DNA of 18,698 nt from Deltaproteobacteria bacterium RIFOXYA12_FULL_61_11 (GTDB lineage: Bacteria > Bdellovibrionota_F > JAHFAK01 > YA12-FULL-61-11), in contig MGSU01000016.1 of the NCBI GenBank assembly GCA_001799195.1, positions 2,722 through 21,419 of the forward strand, written 5' to 3'. This document shows, piece after piece, positions 1 to 8,417 of this stretch. The translations under genes were made by a program, and so were the position numbers. The first letter of the stretch is position 1, and every line of letters starts with the position of its first letter. The notes under the pieces are model-generated. The model worked only from the letters and a program-made list of their open reading frames with translations. It had not been told where the DNA came from and did not search any database.

Positions 1-1
1 C

Positions 2-511
2 GTGCTCGAATGCTCGGTTCCCCATCGTCAGATCACGATCGGTCTGCACGCCAAGCTGGCACGGGAGGAGCACAACCTTCCCCGAGGCGGCCATGACTAT
101 GGTTTCGAATTCCTGGACCTCTCCCCCGAGAGCTTCGAGACCCTGCTCACCTATCGGCACGATCTCGAGGCCAACCTGAACTTCCTCGGTCCGGAGAGCG
201 CGCGAGAACTCCACCTCAACGTCACCTCCAACTATCGGTGTTTCGACATTTTCTACAACAGGGAGTACAGCGACTTAGCCCAGGGGGTGATCACCTTCCG
301 TACCACCCTCGATCTCAGCGCGAGCGAGCGGGTTCGCCTCAATTTCCCCGGTGGCCAGCGCCGGGAATATCGCTGCCGTTTGCTCGAGCGATTGCCGGGT
401 GAAGGCATTGAGGCCGGCTATCGTCTTCAGCTCGAAGCCTTTTCGGAAGAGGACCAGCGCCTGATCGATGTCTTGATGGCCGAGATGCTCGAACGTTCCC
501 TGGCCGAGTGA
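2..511 (+). CDS. C-terminal part of a possible PilZ-like protein (5' truncated)
   Basis: The reading frame is open from the left edge, so the true start is probably outside the window; the GTG at position 2 need not be the start. The 169 visible residues contain two stretches that resemble the end of a PilZ beta-barrel. The first runs through GFEFLDLSPESFETLL. The second runs from VRLNFPGG to GYRLQLEAFSEEDQRLID, followed by a short helix. This alternation of beta strands, a glycine-aromatic turn and a terminal helix led by acidic and glutamine residues is typical of PilZ tails, and PilZ domains often bind cyclic di-GMP. The RxxxR and D/NxSxxG binding motifs are not visible, so nucleotide binding is not supported. 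The stop lies 11 bp from the convergent stop of the acyltransferase gene. The PilZ call is tentative; that this is a coding region is more secure. Confidence 0.5.
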   Translation: MLECSVPHRQITIGLHAKLAREEHNLPRGGHDYGFEFLDLSPESFETLLTYRHDLEANLNFLGPESARELHLNVTSNYRCFDIFYNREYSDLAQGVITFRTTLDLSASERVRLNFPGGQRREYRCRLLERLPGEGIEAGYRLQLEAFSEEDQRLIDVLMAEMLERSLAE

Positions 512-522
512 GGCTTGGGAAT

Positions 523-1401
523 TTATCTCTGCTGCTCGATCTTACTCAACAAGCTCGAGAGGACCGTGCCCGGACCGAGTTCGAAGAAGCGTGGCTCCGG
601 TTGTTCGAGCAAGTAGCGCATACTCTGGAGCCAGCGAACCGGCTTGCCGAGTTGTTCGGCGAGCAGGTGCGAGGTTTTGTCTGGTTCGTAGGGACGAGCG
701 GTGACATTGGCCACGACTGACAGGTTCGGACGGGTAAAACTGAATTGTTCGAGGAACGTACGGAACTCGGTTTGAGCCTCGAGCATGTAGCGCGAATGGA
801 AGGCCGCGCTGACCTTGAGCGGCCAAAAGGTCTGTGCTCCACCGGCAAGGAAGTGCGGTTTTGCCGCGAGGATGTCCTGGGTCGGCCCTGAGATCACGGT
901 CTGTCGCGGAGCATTGAAGTTGGCCAGATCCAACGTGTGTAGCCCTTGCTCCTCGAGGATCGCAGCGACTTGTTCGGCGGTCAGGCCGATGACCGCCGCC
1001 ATGCCGCCGCCCGTTGCCCTGCCCATCAATTCCCCGCGCTTCTTGACCAGTCGTAGACCGGTGAGGAAGTCAAAGGCGCCTGCTGCCAGGAGAGCATTGT
1101 ATTCTCCGAGGCTATGACCTGCGACGAAATCGGGGAGGCGGTCGTCCTCCTCGATCCGGGCGAGATACGCCATCGCATTCACCACGTACAGGGCAGGTTG
1201 GGTATAGTGGGTCAGGTCGAGGTGCCGTCCGGGGTCTTGCAAACACAGTTCTCGGATCGAGTAACCGAGAACGTCGTCCGCTTCTTGTTCCAGATCGGGG
1301 AAGCGGTCGAACAGGTCGGACCCCATACCGACTTTCTGGGATCCCTGACCGGGAAAAAGATGAATAGTAGTCACCACCTGCCAACGCCTCCCCGTGTTCA
1401 T
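523..1401 (-). CDS. Discrete malonyl-CoA acyltransferase, trans-AT PKS type (FabD superfamily)
   Basis: This 292-residue protein would transfer malonyl units from CoA to acyl carrier domains. It has the N-terminal GQGSQ motif at residues 18-22, the nucleophile elbow GHSLGE with Ser97, a conserved arginine in KKRGELMG (Arg122), and the FHS motif with His202. A phenylalanine before the active-site histidine is the usual sign of malonyl rather than methylmalonyl specificity. The stretches YTQPALYVVNA, GHSLGEYNALLAAGAF and LVKKRGELMG closely match stand-alone trans-acting acyltransferases of PksC/BaeC type, as I recall them, more than housekeeping FabD. No fabH, fabG, acpP or fabF neighbours are present, as expected for a PKS-linked copy. 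With a C-ACP-TE terminus at the other end of the window, it probably loads a trans-AT assembly line. The ATG at 1401 has only a weak AGAGGG ribosome site, and a GTG start a few codons later is possible. Housekeeping FabD is the alternative. Confidence 0.88.
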   Translation of the reverse strand: MNTGRRWQVVTTIHLFPGQGSQKVGMGSDLFDRFPDLEQEADDVLGYSIRELCLQDPGRHLDLTHYTQPALYVVNAMAYLARIEEDDRLPDFVAGHSLGEYNALLAAGAFDFLTGLRLVKKRGELMGRATGGGMAAVIGLTAEQVAAILEEQGLHTLDLANFNAPRQTVISGPTQDILAAKPHFLAGGAQTFWPLKVSAAFHSRYMLEAQTEFRTFLEQFSFTRPNLSVVANVTARPYEPDKTSHLLAEQLGKPVRWLQSMRYLLEQPEPRFFELGPGTVLSSLLSKIEQQR

Positions 1402-1473
1402 GGCTATCGCGCCCTCTTACTCTTGCCCCGGCAGAGTTGCAATGTGAAACGATCCCGGTGAGAGGTCTGCGGC

Positions 1474-1502
1474 TTGACAAGGTGGAAGCCCCACCGTACA
1501 GG
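1474..1502 (+). promoter_or_regulatory. Possible promoter before the TolC-like gene
   Basis: A perfect -35 hexamer TTGACA lies at 1474-1479. Seventeen bases later is a weak -10 candidate TACAGG at 1497-1502, with only three consensus matches. The spacer holds an inverted repeat, GGTGG-AAGCC-CCACC at 1481-1495, which could be an operator for a repressor or activator. The implied leader is about 55-60 nt to the ATG at 1567. The rest of the divergent 1402-1566 gap shows no convincing minus-strand promoter for the acyltransferase. The weak -10 keeps this call low. Confidence 0.27.
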
Positions 1503-1566
1503 TTCGCAAGGCCTGTGTGGGAGCAAGGCCGCGATTCTTGAAGGGCCGGACCTGGAACAGGACAGG

Positions 1567-3177
1567 ATGATGAAGCACCTCCGAGGAAGCCGAGAGAGCC
1601 GGACCGCTGGATGGTTCTGCCTCCTCTTCCTCTGGGGGCTGTCCCTGTCTGCACTGGAAGGACCGGGCTTCCCCGAGCGGCTCACCCTCGACGACTACCT
1701 GGCTCGTAGCCGGAAGCTGCAAAGCCTGATGCGTCGGCAGGAATTGGTCCGGAACGCTCGGCGAGAAGACCGAGCAGAGCAACGTGCCCACTCGCTTCCG
1801 GAATACCTGTTGGAAACCTCGGTGAGCAGCACCTCCATGGTGTATCCAAACAATCTGCTCGGGCTCAGTCACCTCCACACGGCCAGGATCGGTGCGAGCC
1901 GGGCGCAGCTCCTTCCCTCGACCGGCGGGCAGCTCTCGTTCGGCGTCGACTACCAGTTCTCGAACTTCGGTTATGCACCGTTGCTCGAAGCCTTGACCAC
2001 GGTTCCTGCCGCGGCTCCTGCCGGGGGATGGTACCTCGAAGGGGCCAAGGCCCAGGCTGCAGCGCCCACGGCAGCCCTAGGTGGGACCGAACTCTATGAA
2101 TACGGTTATCGTCCGGGGGTTTTCCTGAAACTGAACCAGCCCTTGCTGGGTAGTCCCGGCAGGGTTCGCCATCAACTCCCTCTGGAAGTGTTGGAACTGG
2201 AACAAGATCTGTTGCGGCTGCGCCAATTGGAAGAAACCGAGTCGGCCCTGCTCGGGTTGCTCCAGACCTATTATGGCTATGCGCTGTTGCAGCGGCAAGC
2301 CGGTTTGATCGAAAGGATGATCGCCAAGGCTCAACAATTGCGCAACACGACGAAGAATGCCGCTGCCTTCACCGTTGGCAACAAGGTCGATCTTTATTCC
2401 GTCGAAGACATGGTCCTCCGGTTTACCGCCGAACTCGCGGCGGTCGATGCCCAACTCGCCATCGTGCGTGCCTCTCTTGCAGCGGACCTCTTCGAAAATC
2501 CTCCTGCGGACCCACCGAAATTACTGCCGACAGAGTTACTGGATCCGGATTCCGACCCACAAGGTGCGGAGTCCGGGACAGCCTCGCTGCGACAAGTCGA
2601 AATACTGAGCCTGCTCGGAAAGCAATTCCGGCTCCGTCGTCAAGAGTTCGAATTGCAGGGAGGGTCTAGCCTGGACCTCCTGGGTTCGGCCGAACTGCAG
2701 GACCTCGAATCCTCGGCCGCGAAAGCTTGGCGAGTGTTCGAGTATCCACAGCTCTTCCTGGGGTTGCAGTACCGTCCCGAAGGACGAGTCGAACTCAACA
2801 GGGCTCGCGCCACCAGATTTCGTTGGGAGGAACAGGCCCTGGCAACAGAGGAAGAACAGGTGCAAAGAGAACTCAACGCATCGATCGCCGAGCATCGCGG
2901 TCGATTGCAGTGGCATATCGCCAATCTGGCCCTGTACGACCGACGGCTCGAACTGGCGGGTAAGCTCGGTTCGCAGGTGCAACAACGCTACAGCAAGGGT
3001 CTCGCACCGATCGGACCGGTCATCGACAACGAACTTCGTACCATCGAACTCGAGTTGCGCCGGGTGCAGGAGTTATCCTCCTATCACCTGACCAAGGCCT
3101 CGCTGGAAGCCCTGCTCGACCGTTTGCTCGACCGCCTGCCAACCCCCATGCCTGACGGCCGTGGGCCCGATTCGTGA
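1567..3177 (+). CDS. TolC-like outer-membrane efflux protein
   Basis: This 536-residue protein would form the outer-membrane channel of a tripartite exporter. ATG-ATG at 1567/1570 is preferred over an upstream TTG frame extension because it gives a clean signal peptide. That peptide has a basic n-region (KHLRGSRESR), the hydrophobic core WFCLLFLWGLSLSA and a likely cleavage near SLSA-LEG. GGACAGG immediately precedes the ATG. The mature N-terminus (RLTLDDYLARSRKLQSLM) and the C-terminal segment around QQRYSKGLAPIGPVIDNELRTIE, followed by a long heptad-rich helix, fit the two alpha-helical hairpin repeats of the OEP family. It is divergent from the acyltransferase and convergent with rSAM-A (47 bp gap, no strong terminator). 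It could pair with the RND pump encoded at 4775-8140, but no periplasmic adaptor gene is present. The sequence is a divergent family member, so its partner and cargo are inferred. Confidence 0.82.
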   Translation: MMKHLRGSRESRTAGWFCLLFLWGLSLSALEGPGFPERLTLDDYLARSRKLQSLMRRQELVRNARREDRAEQRAHSLPEYLLETSVSSTSMVYPNNLLGLSHLHTARIGASRAQLLPSTGGQLSFGVDYQFSNFGYAPLLEALTTVPAAAPAGGWYLEGAKAQAAAPTAALGGTELYEYGYRPGVFLKLNQPLLGSPGRVRHQLPLEVLELEQDLLRLRQLEETESALLGLLQTYYGYALLQRQAGLIERMIAKAQQLRNTTKNAAAFTVGNKVDLYSVEDMVLRFTAELAAVDAQLAIVRASLAADLFENPPADPPKLLPTELLDPDSDPQGAESGTASLRQVEILSLLGKQFRLRRQEFELQGGSSLDLLGSAELQDLESSAAKAWRVFEYPQLFLGLQYRPEGRVELNRARATRFRWEEQALATEEEQVQRELNASIAEHRGRLQWHIANLALYDRRLELAGKLGSQVQQRYSKGLAPIGPVIDNELRTIELELRRVQELSSYHLTKASLEALLDRLLDRLPTPMPDGRGPDS

Positions 3178-3224
3178 AGCATCTCCGAGAAAGGACGATG
3201 CAGGTAGCGCTCTTCGTCTGATCC

Positions 3225-4667
3225 TCAATACCAGCGCACTGCTCGATATTCGTCGTAGCGTTGCAGCCAGCGGGTGAAGAAGAAGCTGCTGACCAGGCTC
3301 TGGCTGAGGAAACGTCCCCGGCGGTGGGCCAGGAAGCGCGGGGTGAAACGTGCCGGACGCAGGAAGAAGGCCCGTAAGGCGCGGTCGCGGAGGGCGACCA
3401 GCGATTTTCGGTCGAGGTGGTGGGTGTCGGCCAAGGGGTGCAAACAGGTGTAATAGCGATAATTGAAGACCTTGATGAGGCCGGCCTCGAGCATGGTGCG
3501 ACGCATCCGGGTGCCCGGGAAGGGGGTGAGGAAGAACACCGAGGGGACATCGGGGTTGGCCTTCTGCAGGTGCTCGAACTGGAAGAGGAGATCCTCGCGG
3601 GTATCCTCGGGAGCGCCGATGATGAAGGACATCGAGGAATACATCCCGTGTCGGCGCAACACGTCGATGACCTCGATGCTCATCTCCGGCCGAGCCCAGG
3701 TCTTGCCGTAGGCTGCAAGATTCTTCCGGTTGAAGCTCTCAACACCGAGTACGAAGTCGCGGACCCCGGCTTCTTTGAGCAGGGGCAACAAGGAGAGATC
3801 CTGCAGCAAGGAACGCGGTGAGGTAATGATAGTGAAATGAAATTTATTGAATTTGTTAGAAATAATTTCCTCGAGGAGGCGGCGGAAGTGCGCGGGGTCC
3901 TGCAATGGGTTCTCGTCGGTGAGCAGGATCTGTTTCGCCCCGCGCCAGGAGAGTTGTTCGAGGTCTGCGAGGATCCGTTCGAGGGGGAAGGTGCGGTAGC
4001 TGTGTTCGTTGATGGTCTTGGTGCAGCAGAAGGCGCAGTCGTATTGGCATCCGCGTGAGGTCTCGAGGCCGTGGACCGTCAGACCGAACCGCCGCCCGTA
4101 GATTTGTTCGGGGTGGAGGTAGGCTTCTCGCGCCGGAGGAGGCAGGCGGTCGAAGGACGTGTACTCGGCCTTCGGGTTGATCTGCAGTTCGCGACCGCGG
4201 TTGACGATGAGGTTGGGCACGGTGGAGAAGTCGGTGACGCCAGCCTCGAGGGCGTCGCACAAGGCTTTGAGCGCTTGCTCCCCTTCCCCATAGATGGCGA
4301 AATCGATATTGCGCAAGGTGCGTGGGTCCAGAGTACCCTCGACGAGCAGCCCCGAGACGTGCCAGCCGCCGACCACAATAGGGAGGCTGGGATGACGGAA
4401 TTTGAGATAGCGGGCGATATGGGCGGTCGCTTCGAACTGACAGGCCATGCCGTTGAGCGCGACTAGGTCGATCTCGTACCGTTCGACAGCCTCGGCGATC
4501 AATTCCAACAACGAGCGCTTGCGCAGGGCTGCGTCGAGCAGGACCTCATACACCAGACCCTTGTGCGGCGCAATGCTGGCAGCGAGAGAGGTCATGGTGC
4601 TGTTGGCGAGGTAGAAATTCTTCGTGCTGATCTTAATCGGGTTTTCGACGAACAGGACCTTGAGCAT
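3225..4667 (-). CDS. B12-binding radical SAM protein (rSAM-A)
   Basis: This 480-residue enzyme has an N-terminal cobalamin-binding Rossmann-like domain (about residues 1-140), with VVGGWHVSG near residues 98-106 and IYGEGE near 125-130. The radical SAM barrel follows, with the [4Fe-4S] motif at Cys207, Cys211 and Cys214 (sequence GCQYDCAFCC). A basic C-terminal region of about 80 residues comes last. The architecture matches the BchE/HpnP/HpnJ class, whose members methylate or cyclise unactivated carbons. The cobalamin-ligating DxHxxG motif is absent, as in several known members. The ATG at 4667 is chosen because MLKVLFVENP aligns with the other three paralogues and GGAGGA lies upstream, although the 13-nt spacing is long. 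The open frame continues upstream to 5147 but overlaps the RND gene there. The gene follows the RND gene by 107 bp on the same strand and is probably cotranscribed. The substrate is unknown. Confidence 0.87.
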   Translation of the reverse strand: MLKVLFVENPIKISTKNFYLANSTMTSLAASIAPHKGLVYEVLLDAALRKRSLLELIAEAVERYEIDLVALNGMACQFEATAHIARYLKFRHPSLPIVVGGWHVSGLLVEGTLDPRTLRNIDFAIYGEGEQALKALCDALEAGVTDFSTVPNLIVNRGRELQINPKAEYTSFDRLPPPAREAYLHPEQIYGRRFGLTVHGLETSRGCQYDCAFCCTKTINEHSYRTFPLERILADLEQLSWRGAKQILLTDENPLQDPAHFRRLLEEIISNKFNKFHFTIITSPRSLLQDLSLLPLLKEAGVRDFVLGVESFNRKNLAAYGKTWARPEMSIEVIDVLRRHGMYSSMSFIIGAPEDTREDLLFQFEHLQKANPDVPSVFFLTPFPGTRMRRTMLEAGLIKVFNYRYYTCLHPLADTHHLDRKSLVALRDRALRAFFLRPARFTPRFLAHRRGRFLSQSLVSSFFFTRWLQRYDEYRAVRWY

Positions 4668-4774
4668 GATGGTGTTTTCTTCCTCCAGGACTTCTCGTGG
4701 ACGATCGAGATGATTGCACACCCTAGCCCGCTGGTTGTGGCATGTCGAGCGGGAAAGGAGCCTCGGAAGGATCC

Positions 4775-7700
4775 TCAGCGGCGGAGTTTTGGTAGTAACT
4801 TGGTCCGGTCGGAGTCCTTGGGGATAGCCTGAGGTGGGTCGGTTGGGGGATGCTTGCCTCGGGCCGGGCGGGACTTGGTTGGATCGATCTCGGTGAGGTC
4901 GATCAGGTCTTCGTCCTCGAGGTCGGGTGAGGGGTCGGAAGGTAGGGGAGAGTTCGTCCTGGAAGGAGGACGCGCAGAATCGCCCCCGGTCATCCGGCGG
5001 AAGGTCACCCCGGTGACCTCGGCCAGGGGTTCTCCGATCCTGCGCCGGAACAGGCAACTCAGGTCGTGGTAGGCCCCGTAGAGCGCGGGCGTGAAGAAGA
5101 GGGTCACCAGGGTTGCGAAGAACAAACCACTGCCCACGGCCAAGCACATCGGCAGGATGACGAAGTCCTTCCCTCCGATTTCGAGAATAGTCGGGAGCAT
5201 GCCCGCGACCGTGGTTACGGTGGTGAGGACCACGGCACGCACCCTGGTGCTGGAAACCTCAGCCAGCCTCTCTGCGAGGTTGGGCACCGGTCGCCCGGGG
5301 GGGAGCTTGTTGCGCAGGGCGTCAATCATGACGATGGCATCGTTGACCACGATGCCACTCAGTCCGACGATGCCCATCATCCCGAACATGGAAAGTGGTA
5401 TACCTTTAAGGAGGAAACCGTAGATCACCCCCACGAGGCCGAAGGGTATGATACTGGAGATGAGCAAGGGTATGAAAAAGCTGTCGAAGAGCAGTACCAT
5501 GATGGTATAGATCAAAAGAATTGCAACCAACCCTATGATTTGCATCGACCCCATGAGTTTCTGCTGCTCCGCGATCTCCCCCTCGAAGAGAATCTGCAGA
5601 TCTGGATGATCCTCACGGAGTTGCGCGAAGCGCTCGAGCAGATGTTTTTTAGCTAGCAATGGATTGAGCAGATCGAGATCCAACTCGAAACCGACCGTGG
5701 AGCAGGGATCGCCATTGTAGTGGTGCAGGTCCTCGCCTCCTCGTTGGGGTTCGAACGAAATGAGGTGTTTGAGTCTGATGAGTTGGCCCAGGTCGTTCAG
5801 GATGACCGCGTCGTCGAGTCGAGTGTAATCATCGCGCAAGGGACGATCCATCAAGAGCCTGACGCCGATACTCTCGCCGCCCTCGCGGATGGTGGTGACA
5901 ATGTCTCCCATGTAGATCGCGCGGACCAGATGAGCGATGTGGCTGCTCGTCAGGCCGAAGCGCGAGAGATTTCCCTCGTCGAGCACGATGCCGATCTGCT
6001 GTTTGCCGCTGTGGGTGTCGGTGACATGATATTTATAGCCTTTGCGGTTCTCGAGGACCGTGGTGAGGTCCCCGATTACGGCGGTGCGTTCCTCCAACGT
6101 CCCTCCGATAACCCTGACGTTGAGGGACATACCGAAGTCGGGACCGAGGTTCTGGTCTTTGAGATAGAGCAAGGGGAACATGCCCCCGGTTTTGAATGGT
6201 TCGAGGAGCTCCTCGACCCTGGCTACGAGGAAGGGCGTGGAATGCTCGCGGGCATGGGGTTCCTTGAGGTGGACCTTGATGATGGCCCAGTTGTCGCGAC
6301 GGCTGCCGACCTTGCCGAAGGCATCCCGGTCGTGGTGTCCGATCTTGGTGGTAAAAGACCGCAGTGCTTTGTATTTACTATCGAATCCAAGAAGAGCCTG
6401 CTCGATCAGAGCCACCTTCTCGGTCGTAGCGTCGAGGGAATCTCCGAGGTCGGTCTCGACGATGATATCGAAGTTCTCGAGGATCTCCCGCGGGTTGAAG
6501 ACTACCTCGAGGCGTTGGTAACCGATCCAGAGGCTGGTTCCGAGGATACCGAGGAAGCCGAGTAGGGCGAGGTATCGGTGCCGGAGCACGAAAGGAACGA
6601 GCGCTTCATAGGGGCGCTGGATCAGAAACCCAAAAAGCACTTCCTGGAAGGACTTTCCGGGACGTAGCCGGGAGTGGGCTAGATGCGAGGTGAGGATGAA
6701 GAAGGCCTCGAACAGGGAAATCAAGAGTGCGAGGGTGATCACGATCGGGATGGGCCTGAACATGGAGCCCACGGCGCCGGGAACGAACAGGTACGGGAGG
6801 AAGGCAATGATGGTGGTCGAGATGGAGGCCGTGACCGGGAGGAGCAGCTCTTTGAGCGTGAGTTTGGCGGACTCGATCCCGCGGAGACCTGCCTTGCGAT
6901 GCGTATAGAGGTGCTCGGCGATGATCATGCTGTCGTCCGCGAGCATGCCGACGACGATGATGAGCGCGAGTAGTACCATCATATTGATGGTCAGATCGAA
7001 GGCCGGCAAGAGGGCGAACAGGGCCGCTAACGTGAAGAGGAAGCCGGTCGAGGTCCACCAGGCAGTCGTGAAGTTGAGGAACAAGGCCAGGGTGAGAAAG
7101 AGCAGCAGGAAGCCGATGGCCGCGTTCGTGGCCGTTGCTCCGAGGTTCTTCTTGAGGTTTGAGGACAGGTCGAAGAGGTGGTGTAGGTCGAGGTCCTCCG
7201 GGAGGTCTTTTTCGAAGGCCGAGACGATTTCCTTCAGCTTGTCCACGGTACGGATGACATCCGCGTCTTTCGACTTGGTAATGATCAGGGAGATGCCCGT
7301 ACGGCCGTTGAGGCGTAGCCGTATGTCTTCGGGGCTCCACTGGTAGCTCACCGTGCCGAGATCGGCAAGCCGAACATGGCGCCCTTGGAGATTGGAACGG
7401 ACGATCAGGCGCTCAATATCTCGTCGGTCTTTGAGATTCCCGAGAGTGTAGATATCGACTTTATCCTTGTAGGCGCTGGTAGTTCCACCTCCGATCCTGA
7501 CATTATTGAGCTGGATAGCGGCGGTGACCTGGGCTAAGGAGAGCTGGTACTCCAATAGTTTCTGGCTCTCGAGCTGTATGTGGATCTCACGCTCGCGCGA
7601 GCCCTCTACGCCGATGTATCCGATGCGGTCGATGTAGCGCAGGCGTTGCTTGAGGGCTTCGGCCGTGCGTTCGAGAGCTTCGCGATCTTCGCTCTCCGAG

Positions 7701-8140
7701 GTCAATCCTACCTCGTAGATCGGCAGGTTGTCGGTCGAGAACTCCTTGAGCATAGGCCGTCCCGACTCGCGCGGCAGATCCCGGAGGTTGTCAAGGATGC
7801 CTCGAATCTCGATGATTTTCTTGTCTTTAGCTGCGGGGGATAGGTCAACTGGGAAAAAGACCGTCACGAGCGAGAGCCCCTCGGTCGACGTGGAGACGAT
7901 GCGGTCGATTCGCTCGAGTTCGCGGAGCCGTTCTTCGATAGGGTTGGTGAGGGATTTTTCCACGTCCTTCTGGGTTGCCCCAGGATATGCGGTCACGATT
8001 TGCGCGAAGTCGAATTGCAGATGTCCCATGATCTCACGGCGGGAGATCGAAAGAGTATAGAAACCGTAGAGCAGGACGGCAAAGAAGACGAGATTGGTCA
8101 GTTTCTTGTTGTGCAGGAACAGCTCGAGGAACGTGTTCAT
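4775..8140 (-). CDS. RND-family efflux transporter (AcrB/HAE-like)
   Basis: This is an inner-membrane proton-driven exporter of 1121 residues from the ATG at 8140; a GTG lies directly before it at 8143. Visible family features are TM1 near residues 16-35, the porter segment starting AYPGATQKDVEKSLTNPIEE, TM4 with the proton-relay pair Asp402-Asp403 in GMLADDSMIIAEH, and TM10 with GIVVNDAIVMID (Asn933, Asp934). In place of the AcrB TM10 lysine it has the Asn-Asp form common in other RND branches. The protein is longer than the usual 1030-1050 residues because of a soluble tail after about residue 1040, rich in Pro, Ser and Asp/Glu (LEDEDLIDLTEIDPT). No membrane-fusion protein is encoded nearby, so that partner must be elsewhere or the complex is unusual. 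The gene is divergent from rSAM-B and upstream of rSAM-A on the same strand, suggesting export of the tailored product. Confidence 0.93.
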   Translation of the reverse strand: MNTFLELFLHNKKLTNLVFFAVLLYGFYTLSISRREIMGHLQFDFAQIVTAYPGATQKDVEKSLTNPIEERLRELERIDRIVSTSTEGLSLVTVFFPVDLSPAAKDKKIIEIRGILDNLRDLPRESGRPMLKEFSTDNLPIYEVGLTSESEDREALERTAEALKQRLRYIDRIGYIGVEGSREREIHIQLESQKLLEYQLSLAQVTAAIQLNNVRIGGGTTSAYKDKVDIYTLGNLKDRRDIERLIVRSNLQGRHVRLADLGTVSYQWSPEDIRLRLNGRTGISLIITKSKDADVIRTVDKLKEIVSAFEKDLPEDLDLHHLFDLSSNLKKNLGATATNAAIGFLLLFLTLALFLNFTTAWWTSTGFLFTLAALFALLPAFDLTINMMVLLALIIVVGMLADDSMIIAEHLYTHRKAGLRGIESAKLTLKELLLPVTASISTTIIAFLPYLFVPGAVGSMFRPIPIVITLALLISLFEAFFILTSHLAHSRLRPGKSFQEVLFGFLIQRPYEALVPFVLRHRYLALLGFLGILGTSLWIGYQRLEVVFNPREILENFDIIVETDLGDSLDATTEKVALIEQALLGFDSKYKALRSFTTKIGHHDRDAFGKVGSRRDNWAIIKVHLKEPHAREHSTPFLVARVEELLEPFKTGGMFPLLYLKDQNLGPDFGMSLNVRVIGGTLEERTAVIGDLTTVLENRKGYKYHVTDTHSGKQQIGIVLDEGNLSRFGLTSSHIAHLVRAIYMGDIVTTIREGGESIGVRLLMDRPLRDDYTRLDDAVILNDLGQLIRLKHLISFEPQRGGEDLHHYNGDPCSTVGFELDLDLLNPLLAKKHLLERFAQLREDHPDLQILFEGEIAEQQKLMGSMQIIGLVAILLIYTIMVLLFDSFFIPLLISSIIPFGLVGVIYGFLLKGIPLSMFGMMGIVGLSGIVVNDAIVMIDALRNKLPPGRPVPNLAERLAEVSSTRVRAVVLTTVTTVAGMLPTILEIGGKDFVILPMCLAVGSGLFFATLVTLFFTPALYGAYHDLSCLFRRRIGEPLAEVTGVTFRRMTGGDSARPPSRTNSPLPSDPSPDLEDEDLIDLTEIDPTKSRPARGKHPPTDPPQAIPKDSDRTKLLPKLRR

Positions 8141-8328
8141 CACCGGGCACCGCGGGAGAGGGGAACCCTGCCGCCTGGTCCCCTTAGGTCTTCCAGTAGT
8201 TCGGACCTGGGGCTAACAACGGCCAGAGGGGAGTACCACACTATGGTGGGTAAGGTCCACCTTGGAGGGCGAGGCCACACACACGGCCTTTCCCTCAAAG
8301 ACCCACTTCTTGGTGTTTCATTGCTTCC

Positions 8329-8357
8329 TTGCACCAAGGGGAGGGCTCACCTATACT
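8329..8357 (+). promoter_or_regulatory. Sigma70-like promoter for the rSAM-B operon
   Basis: TTGCAC at 8329-8334 and TATACT at 8352-8357 are separated by exactly 17 bp. This is the best promoter match I found in the window. Transcription would begin near 8364, giving a leader of about 54 nt before the rSAM-B start. The site lies in the 277-bp divergent gap between the RND gene and rSAM-B. I saw no equally good minus-strand promoter for the RND gene in that gap. Confidence 0.6.
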
Positions 8358-8417
8358 CGGTCCCCTTCCACCCCCTCCCCATGCGGGGTACGTGGTTCTT
8401 CGATGAGGTTATTGAGG

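Noticed and set aside
2077-2985. Several minus-strand frames within the TolC-like gene.
   Set aside because: They are antisense frames of a well-supported outer-membrane protein gene in a GC-rich genome.
3179-3201. GCATC...GATGC inverted repeat between the convergent TolC-like and rSAM-A genes, considered as a terminator.
   Set aside because: Only 5 bp of stem with a 13-nt loop and no T-run on either strand.
4668-5147. A 160-residue N-terminal extension of rSAM-A.
   Set aside because: It overlaps the RND gene 3' end, is rich in Pro/Arg without fold pattern, and the paralogues all begin at the M-x-V-L-x-V segment.
5720-6565. A 281-codon plus-strand frame rich in Asp/Glu/Val.
   Set aside because: It is the exact antisense of the RND porter region; the RND motifs leave no doubt which strand is coding.
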